From an uncultured Eubacteriales bacterium (GTDB lineage: Bacteria > Bacillota > Clostridia > Christensenellales > Aristaeellaceae): 47,772 bases of DNA. Positions 26,168 through 36,527 of the stretch are shown here, in pieces (the first letter of the stretch is position 1; each line of letters starts with the position of its first letter). Below the pieces are notes generated by a model. The model was not told where the DNA came from. It did not search any database and saw nothing but the letters and a program-made list of their open reading frames with translations. The stretch covers positions 1 to 47,772 of the forward strand of contig CACXHB010000127.1 in assembly GCA_902767315.1 (NCBI GenBank), written 5' to 3'. The position numbers and the translations under genes were made by a program.

Positions 26168-26898
26168 TTCAGCTTCGCTCCTTCGCCGTTGGCATTGATC
26201 AGACGCTCTTCGTATTCGCCGGTGACCGGATCGGTATAACGGGTGTACAGGGAAACCCGGTTTTGCGCATCCAGATTTTCCCAGATTTCCCGGGTGAACA
26301 GATCCAGATCCTCCGGAACGGAAACCCGCTCCGGCTCCCCCCGGAAAGTAGGAATGGGGTTGCCGTCGGTAATATAGGTATGCAGGAAATGGCCCAGGCC
26401 GGGCAGCGCGGGATACGCGAAATTTTCCCGGACGCAGGCGGTTCCCAGCGGGTCGGCGGACTTGAGGATGTTCATGCGATAGGTAAAATCCCCGCCCCGG
26501 AAGGTGAGCATGCCGCTGATGCGGGGGGTGAAATTGGGGGCGTCCGGCTCGAAGCAGCGGGTATCCAGCGCCTCGGCAAAGGTTTTGCCCCGGGCGAGGA
26601 AATCGTACACCGTGTCGGTCTGGTCGCCATTGGTGACGATCACGTGGTTTTCAAACTGCCGCAGGGCGGCGTAAATGATGAGAGAAGGGTCCTCCACCTT
26701 GCTAGCGTCATAGGGGGTGGTGCGCACAAGGCCGTCCCGCACTTCGAACACCCGGTTGCGGCTGTTGGCGCTGCGGCCCATGATGAAATAGGCCAGGGCG
26801 GCCTTGCCCCCGGGGGTCTTGCCCAGCACGACGCCGCGGCCAACATACGGATTGCCAAAGAGCCTTTCCCGAAGGGTAGAAACCTCATATACGTTCAT
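26164..26898 (-). CDS. purO: IMP cyclohydrolase, PurO (archaeal-like) family
   Basis: Last step to IMP: ring closure of FAICAR. The 244 residues match the PurO-type family (PF07826 by recall), not the MGS-like fold of PurH. Features are NPYVGRGVVLGKTPGGKAALAYFIMGRSANSRNR in segments, then VTNGDQTDTVYD, FEPDAPNFTPRISGM and GLGHFLHTYITDGNPIPTFRGEPE. PurO was first described in archaea; bacterial homologues occur in Clostridia. Its position next to a transformylase that lacks the cyclohydrolase half supports the assignment. It overlaps purN by 14 bases and the transformylase gene by 4. Confidence 0.9.
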   Translation of the reverse strand: MNVYEVSTLRERLFGNPYVGRGVVLGKTPGGKAALAYFIMGRSANSRNRVFEVRDGLVRTTPYDASKVEDPSLIIYAALRQFENHVIVTNGDQTDTVYDFLARGKTFAEALDTRCFEPDAPNFTPRISGMLTFRGGDFTYRMNILKSADPLGTACVRENFAYPALPGLGHFLHTYITDGNPIPTFRGEPERVSVPEDLDLFTREIWENLDAQNRVSLYTRYTDPVTGEYEERLINANGEGAKLK

Positions 26899-27487
26899 TG
26901 CGAATCTCCTTTGCTACCATTTCCGCCGCCATGGGCAGGATTTTCCATTCCGCCTGCTGCATGACCCGCAGCTGCAGGCTTTCGGGGGTATCGCCGGGCA
27001 GCACGTCCACGGCTTTCTGCAGAAGAATCTCTCCCCCGTCGCAGATTTCGTTGACAAAATGCACCGTCGCGCCGGTGACCTTCACGCCCCGCCGCAGGGC
27101 GGCTTCGTGCACGTGCAGGCCGTACATGCCCTCTCCGCAAAAGGAAGGAATCAGCGCCGGGTGGATGTTGATCATCCGGCGGGGATACAGCCGGGTGAAT
27201 TCCTCCGGCAGGATGCACAGAAAGCCCGCCAGCACGATCATGTCGATTTCGAATTCCCGCATCAGGGGCTCCAGCTTTTCGGCGAAATCCTTTCTGCGCA
27301 GATACCGGGCGGGAATGTCGTAGCGACGGGCACGATCCAACGCGCCCGCGTCCTTTTTGTTGGAAACCACCAGCGCGATTTCCCCGTCGGGCAGTTGGCC
27401 CGCGTCACGGGCGTCGATGAGGGCCTGCAGATTGGTGCCGCCGCCGGAGACAAACACCGCGACGCGGGTTTTCCGCTGCGCGCTCAT
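26885..27487 (-). CDS. purN: Phosphoribosylglycinamide formyltransferase
   Basis: Third step of purine synthesis: GAR + 10-formyl-THF to FGAR. 200 residues, normal length. N-terminal VAVFVSGGGTNLQALIDA binds the nucleotide phosphate. The catalytic Asn and His are in MINIHPALIPSF, and the catalytic Asp is in the VHFVNEICDGGEILLQ region. It overlaps purM by 4 bases and purO by 14, showing tight translational coupling. Confidence 0.96.
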   Translation of the reverse strand: MSAQRKTRVAVFVSGGGTNLQALIDARDAGQLPDGEIALVVSNKKDAGALDRARRYDIPARYLRRKDFAEKLEPLMREFEIDMIVLAGFLCILPEEFTRLYPRRMINIHPALIPSFCGEGMYGLHVHEAALRRGVKVTGATVHFVNEICDGGEILLQKAVDVLPGDTPESLQLRVMQQAEWKILPMAAEMVAKEIRNERI

Positions 27488-28518
27488 ACGATTTCAATCC
27501 TCCGGTCGCTTTCCACGATTTCGCCCAGAACACTGGCTTCCGCGCCGGCGTCGTTCAGGATGCCCAGGGCTTCGTCCGCCTGCTCCGCCGGAACCACGAT
27601 GGTCATGCCCACGCCCATGTTGAAGGTGTTGAACATGTCCCGTTCCGGAATGCTGCCGGCTTTGGCGATGAGGTCGAAGATGGCGGGGGTCTTCACCGCG
27701 TCCTTGCGAATGCGGGCGCAGAGGCCCTGAGGAATGGACCGGGGCACGTTCTCATAGAAGCCGCCGCCGGTGATGTGGGAAATGCCCCGGACGCTGACCT
27801 TTTCCAGCAGGGCCAGCACGGGCTTTACATAAATGCGGGTGGGCACGATCAGCGCTTCGTACAGGCTTTTGCCGCCCAGTTCCGGCCGGGGCGCGGCCAT
27901 GTCCCAATTTTCGAAGACCTTGCGCACCAGAGAAAAGCCGTTGGAATGCACGCCGGAGGAGGCCAGGCCGATGACCACATCCCCGGGGCGCATGGTGGTT
28001 TTGTCGATCATCTTATCCCGGTCCACCACGCCCACGCAGAAGCCCGCCAGGTCGTATTCCTCTTCCGGATAGAACCCGGGCATTTCGGCGGTTTCGCCGC
28101 CGATGAGGGCGCAGCCGGACTGAACGCAGCCTTCCGCCACGCCGGAGACGATGTCCGCGATGCGCTGGGGCTGGTTCTTGCCGCAGGCGATGTAATCCAG
28201 GAAAAACAGGGGCTTTGCGCCCACGCAGATGACGTCGTTGACGCACATGGCCACGCAGTCGACGCCCACGGTGTCGTTTTTTCCCATGCCGAAGGCGATC
28301 TTCAGCTTGGTACCCACGCCGTCGGTGCCGCTGACCAGCACGGGCTTCTGAATGCCCGTCAGATCCAGGGGAAAGACTCCGCCGAAGCCGCCGATGGAGG
28401 TTTCCACGTCGGTCATGGTGCGGGCGATGTGCTGCTTCATCAGTTCTACCGCCCGGTATCCGGCGGTAATGTCCACGCCTGCGGCGGCGTAGCTTTCGGA
28501 GCGGGAAATTTCATTCAT
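27484..28518 (-). CDS. purM: Phosphoribosylformylglycinamidine cyclo-ligase (AIR synthetase)
   Basis: Fifth step: FGAM + ATP to AIR. 344 residues with family hallmarks GVDITAGYRAVELMK, SGTDGVGTKLKIAFGM, DCVAMCVNDVICVGAKPLFFLDYIA in segments, ALIGGETAEMPGFY, SSGVHSNGFSLVR, and THITGGGF-like ISHITGGGFYENVPR. The frame has an ATG 6 codons earlier inside purF; I prefer 28518, which has AAGGA 8 bases upstream and starts 4 bp after the purF stop. Confidence 0.97.
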   Translation of the reverse strand: MNEISRSESYAAAGVDITAGYRAVELMKQHIARTMTDVETSIGGFGGVFPLDLTGIQKPVLVSGTDGVGTKLKIAFGMGKNDTVGVDCVAMCVNDVICVGAKPLFFLDYIACGKNQPQRIADIVSGVAEGCVQSGCALIGGETAEMPGFYPEEEYDLAGFCVGVVDRDKMIDKTTMRPGDVVIGLASSGVHSNGFSLVRKVFENWDMAAPRPELGGKSLYEALIVPTRIYVKPVLALLEKVSVRGISHITGGGFYENVPRSIPQGLCARIRKDAVKTPAIFDLIAKAGSIPERDMFNTFNMGVGMTIVVPAEQADEALGILNDAGAEASVLGEIVESDRRIEIV

Positions 28519-28522
28519 GGCC

Positions 28523-29947
28523 TTATTCCTTTCCATTCCAGCAATAGGTGCAGATTTGATCTTCCGGAATGCCTACGGCGGCGATGAGACTGCTTAGCGA
28601 CTGGAAATCCAGCGACGTAAACCCGAATTTTTCGCAGATGGCCCGGCGCAGTTCCTTGCCTCGCTGGGCATTGCGGTCGGCGTATTCCTCCAGATGGGCA
28701 AAGCCCGCTTCCCCCTCCAGTTCCATGATGGTGCGCCGGGTAATCAGGTCCATCTCGCTGGTGGAGCGGGAAAAATTCAGGAATTTGCAGCCGTACATAA
28801 TGGGCGGACAGGCGGAGCGCATATGCACTTCCTTCGCGCCGTTTTCATAAAGGAATTCCACGGTTTCCCGCAATTGCGTGCCCCGAACGATGGAATCGTC
28901 CACAAACAGCAGTTTCTTTCCCGCGATCAGTTCCTTCACGGGAATCAGCTTCATCTTGGCCACATGGTTGCGCTGGTTCTGATTCTGGGGCATGAAGGAG
29001 CGGGGCCAGGTGGGGGTGTATTTGATAAACGCCCGGGCAAAGGGAATGCCGCTTTCGTTGGAATAACCGATGGCGTGAGGGGTGCCGGAATCGGGCACGC
29101 CGCAGACGTAATCCACCTCCGGCAGCGTTCCGGCTTCCCGGTCCTCCCGGGCCATGCGCGCGCCGTTTTCACAGCGCATGACTTCCACGTTTTTCCCCTC
29201 GTACGTGGAGGTGGGATAGCCGTAATAGCTCCACAAGAAGGCGCAGATGCGCTTTTCCGGCAGAGGCGGGGCCAGCTGGCGAATTTCGTCGCAGGAAATT
29301 TCCACGATTTCCCCGGGGCCCAATTCCCGCTCCGTTTCGAAGCCCAGCTTTTCATAGGCAAAGGATTCAAAGGACACGCAGTAGCCGTCCGGGCCTTTGC
29401 CAATGAGCACCGGCAGCCGGCCCAATTTGTCCCGGGCGGCGATCAGATGGCCGTCCTCCTTCAGAATCAGCATGGAGCAGGTGCCCTCGATCATGTTCTG
29501 GGCAAAGCGAATGCCCCCGGCAAAGGTGCTCTTCTGGTTCAGCATGGCCGCCGCCAGTTCCGTAGAATTGACCTTGCCGCCGGTCATGGCGTTGAAATGT
29601 CCGCCGCTGAAGGAGAGGAACTGATTCACCAGGGCCTCGGAATTATTGATAATGCCAATGGTGGAAATGGCGTAAACGCCCAGATTGGAACGAATGAGAA
29701 TGGGCTGCGCGTCGGTATCGGAGATGCAGCCGATACAGGAAGCGCCGTGCATGGTCTCCGTTACGCCCTCGAATTTCGTGCGAAAAGGAGAATTTTCGAT
29801 ATTATGAATGTCCTTCTGGAAGCCGTCCAATTCGTTGACCGCCACCATGCCCGCCCGGCGGGTGCCCAGGTGGGAATGGTAATCCACGCCGAAGAACACA
29901 TCCGTCACTGCGTCGCGCTTCAATGCCGCGCCAAAAAATCCGCCCAT
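28523..29947 (-). CDS. purF: Amidophosphoribosyltransferase PurF homologue lacking the N-terminal catalytic Cys
   Basis: Normally the first committed purine step: PRPP + glutamine to phosphoribosylamine. The 474 residues have the PurF layout. The C-terminal half has the PRPP loop LLFVDDSIVRGTQ and four Cys (235, 387, 466, 469) with spacing like the [4Fe-4S] ligands of Bacillus PurF. The N-terminal Ntn domain is recognisable (DYHSHLGTRRAGMV) but begins MGGFFG, where the family has a nucleophilic Cys (CGVFG). No Cys lies in the first 70 or so residues. The usual glutaminase loop also differs. The ATG follows the purE stop by 1 base with GGAAGG. It may use ammonia, get it from a partner, or belong to a distinct subclass. 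Confidence 0.9.
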   Translation of the reverse strand: MGGFFGAALKRDAVTDVFFGVDYHSHLGTRRAGMVAVNELDGFQKDIHNIENSPFRTKFEGVTETMHGASCIGCISDTDAQPILIRSNLGVYAISTIGIINNSEALVNQFLSFSGGHFNAMTGGKVNSTELAAAMLNQKSTFAGGIRFAQNMIEGTCSMLILKEDGHLIAARDKLGRLPVLIGKGPDGYCVSFESFAYEKLGFETERELGPGEIVEISCDEIRQLAPPLPEKRICAFLWSYYGYPTSTYEGKNVEVMRCENGARMAREDREAGTLPEVDYVCGVPDSGTPHAIGYSNESGIPFARAFIKYTPTWPRSFMPQNQNQRNHVAKMKLIPVKELIAGKKLLFVDDSIVRGTQLRETVEFLYENGAKEVHMRSACPPIMYGCKFLNFSRSTSEMDLITRRTIMELEGEAGFAHLEEYADRNAQRGKELRRAICEKFGFTSLDFQSLSSLIAAVGIPEDQICTYCWNGKE

Positions 29948-29948
29948 G

Positions 29949-30452
29949 TCAGGCTTCCTTCCTTTCCCGCAGCTTCCGGGCCACTTCCGCGTCCGCCCGC
30001 AGCACCTTTTCCGCGGCGGCCCGGCGGGCGCTGTTCAGCTTTTCCGCCAGGTTATCGTCGGTAATGGCAAGCATTTCCACCGCCAGCAGCGCCGCATTCA
30101 CCGCGCCGTCGATGGCCACCGTGGCCACAGGAATGCCGGAGGGCATCTGCACCGTGGAAAGCAGCGCGTCCATGCCATCCAGACTGGATTTTACCGGAAT
30201 GCCGATCACCGGCAGGGTGCAGCCGGCCGCCAGCGCCCCCGCCAGATGGGCCGCCTTCCCCGCCGCCGCGATAATCACACCAAAGCCCGCTTCCCGGGCG
30301 TTTTCCGCAAAGGCGCGGGCTTCCAGGGGCGTGCGATGGGCGGAATACACATGCACTTCGCTCTCCACGCCATATTCGTCCAGGGTCTTCACGGCCTTCT
30401 CCACCACGGGCAGGTCGCTGTCGGAACCCATGATAATCGCTACCTTTTTCAA
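29949..30452 (-). CDS. purE: N5-carboxyaminoimidazole ribonucleotide mutase PurE
   Basis: Carboxylates the AIR branch: N5-CAIR to CAIR (class I), or AIR + CO2 directly (class II). 167 residues with the PurE signature VAIIMGSDSDLPVVEKA, SAHRTPLEA, AAAGKAAHLAGALAAGCTLPVIGIP and LSTVQMPSGIPVATVAI. I chose TTG at 30452, 8 bases after GGAGG; an in-frame GTG at 30461 overlaps that GGAGG and is less likely. It is the first gene of the purine operon. No purK is nearby, so class I or II cannot be settled here. Confidence 0.94.
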   Translation of the reverse strand: MKKVAIIMGSDSDLPVVEKAVKTLDEYGVESEVHVYSAHRTPLEARAFAENAREAGFGVIIAAAGKAAHLAGALAAGCTLPVIGIPVKSSLDGMDALLSTVQMPSGIPVATVAIDGAVNAALLAVEMLAITDDNLAEKLNSARRAAAEKVLRADAEVARKLRERKEA

Positions 30453-30476
30453 TCCGAACACCTCCGTCCGAGAATA

Positions 30477-30505
30477 AGGGTATCATAGTTTACGAACAGA
30501 GTCAA
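30477..30505 (-). promoter_or_regulatory. Candidate promoter of the purine operon
   Basis: Minus strand: -35 TTGACT (30500-30505), 17-bp spacer, weak -10 TACCCT (30477-30482). It is the only TTGAC-like element in the 130-bp gap before purE. CGAAC and GTTCG-like pieces nearby (30493-30497 and 30524-30527) vaguely recall PurR boxes but their spacing is not canonical. No purine riboswitch is visible. Confidence 0.35.
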
Positions 30506-30583
30506 GCACATCCGGCCTATCATTCGTTATTATTCCGGTTATTTATTGGGCAATTCGCAAATAATGTTCGTATTTTTCCGAAC

Positions 30584-30621
30584 AATAAAAGAAACCGCCC
30601 TTCGTTTTCGCGAAAAGCGGT
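30584..30621 (-). terminator. Intrinsic terminator after truB
   Basis: Minus-strand hairpin: 11-bp stem ACCGCTTTTCG/CGAAGGGCGGT (30611-30621 with 30594-30604, two G-U pairs), 6-base loop, then TTCTTTTATT. It ends the heat-shock operon and lies immediately after the truB stop. Confidence 0.85.
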
Positions 30622-30627
30622 CCCGCG

Positions 30628-31518
30628 TTATTCGTCTTTGTACAGCATGGCCTTGAATCGAAAAAGGCCCGTTTCGTCCCGTTCCACAATGCCGCAGAAT
30701 TTTCCCTCCAGATAGGCCCGCACCGGTGCGCCCAGGGGCGCGTCGAAATTTTGCACCCGCAGGGGATTGCCGTTGCGCACGGCGTGCCGCTGTTCCGGGC
30801 CCAGATCCAGCCGGGGCAAATGGCCGATGGGATAATCCATGGGCAAAAGGGCGCTTTCCAGATTCCCCTCCTGGGCCAGCGCGTCGATTTCCGGCAGGGA
30901 ATGGGCGTCTTCCAATTGAAACGCCCCCGCCGCCGTGCGCTCCAGGGTGGCCATGTGTCCGCCGCAGCCCAGGGCCTGACCAATATCGTGGCACAGGGTG
31001 CGGATGTACACGCCCTTGCCGCAATCGATGCGCAGAAGATAGCGGTTCTCCCCCAGGCTCTGCAGCAGCTGCACCCCGTCCACCCGGCATTCCCGGGCGG
31101 GAATCTCCACGGATTCTCCCTTTCGGGCCAGTTGATACAGGCGCTTTCCATCCTTTTTGATGGCGGAATACATGGGCGGCACCTGTCGAATCACGCCGGT
31201 AAAGTTCCCCAGCACCCGCCGCACGTCTTCCTCCGTAACGGAAACAGGGCATTCTCGCACCACCTGACCGGTGGCGTCCTGGGTGTCGGTTTCCTGGCCC
31301 AATTGCAGGGTGGCCACGTAGGTTTTCTGCTTATCGATGATGTAATCAAACAGCCGGGCCGCCGCGCCCACGCACACGGGCAGCACGCCGGAGGCCTCCG
31401 GATCCAGCGTTCCCCCATGGCCCACCCGGGTGCCTTTGGGCAGCTGCCTGCGCACAAATACAACAACGTCGCTGGACGTTCTGCCCAGCGGCTTGTTGAC
31501 GTTTAAAAATCCATCCAT
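30628..31518 (-). CDS. truB: tRNA pseudouridine(55) synthase TruB
   Basis: Makes pseudouridine 55 in the T loop of tRNAs. 296 residues, normal length. N-terminal GFLNVNKPLGRTSSDVV, the catalytic Asp in HGGTLDPEASGVLPV near residue 39, then YVATLQLGQETDTQDATG and VPPMYSAIKKDGKRLYQLARKG. A C-terminal PUA-like domain follows. Its ATG shares one base with the dnaJ stop (TGATG), so it is coupled to dnaJ and may be co-expressed with heat-shock genes. It is often next to rbfA/ribF elsewhere, so this place is unusual but not unique. Confidence 0.96.
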   Translation of the reverse strand: MDGFLNVNKPLGRTSSDVVVFVRRQLPKGTRVGHGGTLDPEASGVLPVCVGAAARLFDYIIDKQKTYVATLQLGQETDTQDATGQVVRECPVSVTEEDVRRVLGNFTGVIRQVPPMYSAIKKDGKRLYQLARKGESVEIPARECRVDGVQLLQSLGENRYLLRIDCGKGVYIRTLCHDIGQALGCGGHMATLERTAAGAFQLEDAHSLPEIDALAQEGNLESALLPMDYPIGHLPRLDLGPEQRHAVRNGNPLRVQNFDAPLGAPVRAYLEGKFCGIVERDETGLFRFKAMLYKDE

Positions 31519-32660
31519 CAGCTAAACGCGTCCTTTACCCGTTCGAAGAACGACTTTTTCTGCTCATACTGATTGCCTTCCATGGAAGCCTCAAACTGCC
31601 GCAGCAGCTCCTTCTGCTTCTGAGTCAGCTTCTTGGGCACGTCGATGGTCACCGTGACATACAGATCGCCGCTGCCGGTGCCCCGCAGATAGGGAATGCC
31701 CTTGCCGCGGATGCGGAAGGTGGAACCCGACTGGGTGCCCTCGGGAATCTGATATTTCACGGGTTTGTCCAGGGTGGGCACGTCGATTTCCGCCCCCAGG
31801 GTGGCCTGCGTAAAGGTGATGGGCAACTCCACATACAGATTGGAGCCGTCCCGCTTAAACAGCTTATGGGGCCGCACGCTGACAACCACCAGCAGATCGC
31901 CGCTTTCGCCGCCCCGCTCGCCGGCGTTGCCCTGGCCGCGGATGGTGAGCACCTGGCCGTCGTCAATGCCCGCGGGAATCTTGATGGTACGCCGCTTGCT
32001 GGTGCGCACCTTGCCCCGGCCGTTGCACTTGGTGCAGGGATCGGAAATGATCTTACCCGTGCCGTGGCAATTGGAACAGGTCCGCACGTTCTGAATGCGG
32101 CCGAAGGCGGTATTCTGGGTCACGCGCACCTGGCCGGCGCCGCCGCAGGTGGGGCAGGTCTGGGGCTGGGTGCCGGGCTTCGCGCCGGAGCCGTGGCATT
32201 CCGGGCATTCCTCGTCCCGCACCACGTTGATCTGCTTTTCGCAGCCCTTGGCCGCCTCTTCGAAGGTAAGGGTAATATCGTAGCGCAAATCATCCCCGGG
32301 CACGGGGCCGTTGCGGGTGGCGCGGTGGCCGCCGCCGGTGAACGCGGAGAATATATCGTCAAAATCGAATCCGCCAAAGCCGCCGCCGAAGCCCCCGAAG
32401 CCTGCGCCGCCGAAGCCGGAGCCGCCCTGAGCCGCCTGAGGCCCGTCAAAGCCGTACTGATCGTACGCGGCGCGCTTCTGCGCATCGGAAAGCACCTGGT
32501 AGGCCTCGTTGACCTCCTTAAATTTTTCCTCGGCCTCCGGATTGCCCGGATTGACATCGGGATGCCACTTTTTGGCCAGCTGCCGGTATGCCTTTTTAAT
32601 GGCGGCTTCGTCGGCGCTCTTGTCGACGCCCAGCACCTCGTAATAATCCCGTTTTGCCAA
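31518..32660 (-). CDS. dnaJ: Chaperone protein DnaJ
   Basis: Hsp40 co-chaperone that delivers unfolded protein to DnaK and stimulates its ATPase. 380 residues. J domain first, with HPD in [11 protein letters not shown], then a Gly/Phe-rich linker ([17 protein letters not shown]), then four zinc repeats [32 protein letters not shown], and the C-terminal substrate-binding domains. I chose TTG at 32660, which gives the canonical [12 protein letters not shown] and lies 6 bases after GAGGTG; a GTG 9 bases earlier overlaps that site. Upstream is an internal promoter (32764-32792). Confidence 0.96.
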   Translation of the reverse strand: MAKRDYYEVLGVDKSADEAAIKKAYRQLAKKWHPDVNPGNPEAEEKFKEVNEAYQVLSDAQKRAAYDQYGFDGPQAAQGGSGFGGAGFGGFGGGFGGFDFDDIFSAFTGGGHRATRNGPVPGDDLRYDITLTFEEAAKGCEKQINVVRDEECPECHGSGAKPGTQPQTCPTCGGAGQVRVTQNTAFGRIQNVRTCSNCHGTGKIISDPCTKCNGRGKVRTSKRRTIKIPAGIDDGQVLTIRGQGNAGERGGESGDLLVVVSVRPHKLFKRDGSNLYVELPITFTQATLGAEIDVPTLDKPVKYQIPEGTQSGSTFRIRGKGIPYLRGTGSGDLYVTVTIDVPKKLTQKQKELLRQFEASMEGNQYEQKKSFFERVKDAFS

Positions 32661-32709
32661 TTTGAACACCTCTTTCGGCGGTAGAAATCTAATTCAATTA
32701 ACCCCAATT

Positions 32710-32792
32710 GCGCCCACGCCGAAGAATTCCGACGTGGGCGCGGGCTTCTACCGCAGCTTTGATATTATATCGGATTGCGTCCGGGCGGTAAA
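32710..32792 (-). promoter_or_regulatory. Internal dnaJ promoter and leader hairpin
   Basis: Minus strand: -35 TTTACC (32787-32792), 17-bp spacer, -10 TATAAT (32764-32769), directly after the dnaK stop at 32796. The leader then holds a perfect 9-bp hairpin GCGCCCACG/CGTGGGCGC (32710-32718 with 32733-32741, 14-base loop) without a T tail, so it is not an obvious terminator. It could stabilise dnaJ mRNA or mark an RNA processing site. Confidence 0.65.
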
Positions 32793-32795
32793 GAC

Positions 32796-35209
<2,414 letters not shown>

Positions 35210-35224
35210 GTTCGGTTCCCTTCC

Positions 35225-36250
35225 TTATTTTCTGTCCGAGAGCAGCTCGCTCAGCGCCATGCCCACGTATCGGAGCACGGAAATGGCCCGGCTGTAATTC
35301 ATGCGCGTAGGCCCAATGATACCCAGCCTGCCCACGGAATCGTCCCCCGCCTGATAAGTGGCGGTGAGGACGGAGCAGTCGCTCAGTTCCGGCAGCCCGT
35401 TTTCCGGGCCGATGCGGATGGTGACCTCCATGCCGCTGCCGCCGGCCAGCGCCTTTTGCAGCTTATCCCGGGATTCCAGCACGGACAGGAAGTTCTGTGC
35501 CTTGCCCGCGTCCTGATATTCGGGATAACTCAGCATGTTCGCGCCGCCGCCGATGACCACGTCGCTTTCGTCCGCATGGGTCATCTTTTCTTCGATCACC
35601 TGCATGGCTTCCGCCAGCAGCCGCCGATGCTCGCCCATATCCCGAATCAGTTCCGCGAACAGCTGCCGCACGGCCTCGATGGGCTTGTCGGCCAGCTGCT
35701 CGGTGAGCATACGGGATATTTCGTAGAGCATATCCGGCGTGATGCCCTCGGGCACCCGGATCACCGTGTCCTTCACGATACCGGCGTTGGTCACAATGAC
35801 CATCAGCGCCAGCGTATCCGAAACGGGCACCATCTGAAGATTGCGGATTCTCAGCGTGCTCAGCTTCGGGGCCACGATTACCGAAGTATATCGGGTGGCG
35901 TCCGAAATCACCGCCGCGGCGCTGCGAATCAGCGTGCCCACCTGATCCGTCTTCTTGGACAGATAGGCGTTCATCTTTTCCCGCTCCTCCGGCGGCAGCT
36001 TCGATACGTTCAAAAGCTGATCCACGTACAGCCGGTACGCCTTATAGGAAGGCACCCGTCCGGCGGAGGTATGGGGCTGGGCCAGATAACCCAGCTGCTC
36101 CAGATCGCTCATCTCGTTGCGGATCGTCGCCGGGGAAAAGCCCACGCCAGATTTTCTGGAAATGGTGCGGGAACCCACCGGCGCGGCGGTCGTGATATAA
36201 TCGTCGACGATCGCCTGGAGTATCAGAAACTTGCGCTCGTCCATTATCAA
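35225..36250 (-). CDS. hrcA: Heat-inducible transcription repressor HrcA
   Basis: Repressor that binds CIRCE and shuts off the dnaK operon in unstressed cells; GroEL helps it fold. 341 residues: an N-terminal winged helix (ILQAIVDDYITTAAPVGSRTI, SPATIRNEMSDLEQLGYLAQPHTSAGRVPS) and the C-terminal HrcA domain ending in IGPTRMNYSRAISVLRYVGMALSELL. I chose TTG at 36250, 6 bases after GAGGTG. The ATG two codons later (36244) is also possible but its spacing is long. First gene of the operon, under CIRCE, so autoregulated. Confidence 0.96.
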   Translation of the reverse strand: MIMDERKFLILQAIVDDYITTAAPVGSRTISRKSGVGFSPATIRNEMSDLEQLGYLAQPHTSAGRVPSYKAYRLYVDQLLNVSKLPPEEREKMNAYLSKKTDQVGTLIRSAAAVISDATRYTSVIVAPKLSTLRIRNLQMVPVSDTLALMVIVTNAGIVKDTVIRVPEGITPDMLYEISRMLTEQLADKPIEAVRQLFAELIRDMGEHRRLLAEAMQVIEEKMTHADESDVVIGGGANMLSYPEYQDAGKAQNFLSVLESRDKLQKALAGGSGMEVTIRIGPENGLPELSDCSVLTATYQAGDDSVGRLGIIGPTRMNYSRAISVLRYVGMALSELLSDRK

Positions 36251-36273
36251 TCCGATCACCTCGTTTTTTCGTG

Positions 36274-36300
36274 TTAGCACTCAACTCGGTCGAGTGCTAA
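36274..36300. promoter_or_regulatory. CIRCE operator
   Basis: Perfect inverted repeat TTAGCACTC-N9-GAGTGCTAA (36274-36282 and 36292-36300), identical to the CIRCE consensus bound by HrcA. It lies just downstream of the expected transcription start of hrcA-grpE-dnaK-dnaJ. Confidence 0.98.
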
Positions 36301-36311
36301 CGCTTGATGAT

Positions 36312-36340
36312 ATTATCTCCCCTGGGGCCTATTTTGTCAA
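36312..36340 (-). promoter_or_regulatory. Sigma-A promoter of the hrcA-dnaK operon
   Basis: Minus strand: -35 TTGACA (36335-36340), 17-bp spacer, -10 GATAAT (36312-36317). Start of transcription is expected near 36305, so CIRCE lies in the first 30 transcribed bases. Confidence 0.9.
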
Positions 36341-36428
36341 TAGTTTGGTTCAAAAATCATTGTAAATTTTTCTTAACATTCAAAATGCTGCCTGAGGAGG
36401 ATTTTGTTGTTAAATCCCGCAAAAACCC

Positions 36429-36457
36429 TTGCGGGCCGGGGGCGCTTATGATATAAT
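36429..36457 (+). promoter_or_regulatory. Promoter of rpmE with extended -10
   Basis: -35 TTGCGG (36429-36434), 17-bp spacer, -10 TATAAT (36452-36457) preceded by TGA, which makes an extended -10. Start of transcription is expected near 36464. Confidence 0.8.
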
Positions 36458-36463
36458 TTGTAA

Positions 36464-36520
36464 GTGCGATTACCGGATGCAGGCTCCGCCGGAGGGTCTA
36501 CAGTCCGGTTGTAAAGAGGT
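36464..36520 (+). promoter_or_regulatory. Structured 5' leader of rpmE, candidate L31 autoregulatory RNA
   Basis: The transcribed leader can fold with an outer stem ACCGGA/TCCGGT (36472-36477 with 36504-36509) that encloses a small hairpin CTCC-GCC-GGAG (36484-36494). It ends just before the AGAGGTG ribosome binding site. Leader motifs for bL31 that are thought to bind the protein have been described in several phyla including Firmicutes (by recall). Whether this matches that motif needs a covariance-model search. Confidence 0.45.
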
Positions 36521-36527
36521 GAAAACC

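Noticed and set aside
30451..30527. PurR boxes upstream of purE
   Set aside because: CGAA and TTCG pieces occur, but one lies in coding sequence and the spacing does not fit the known paired PurBox.
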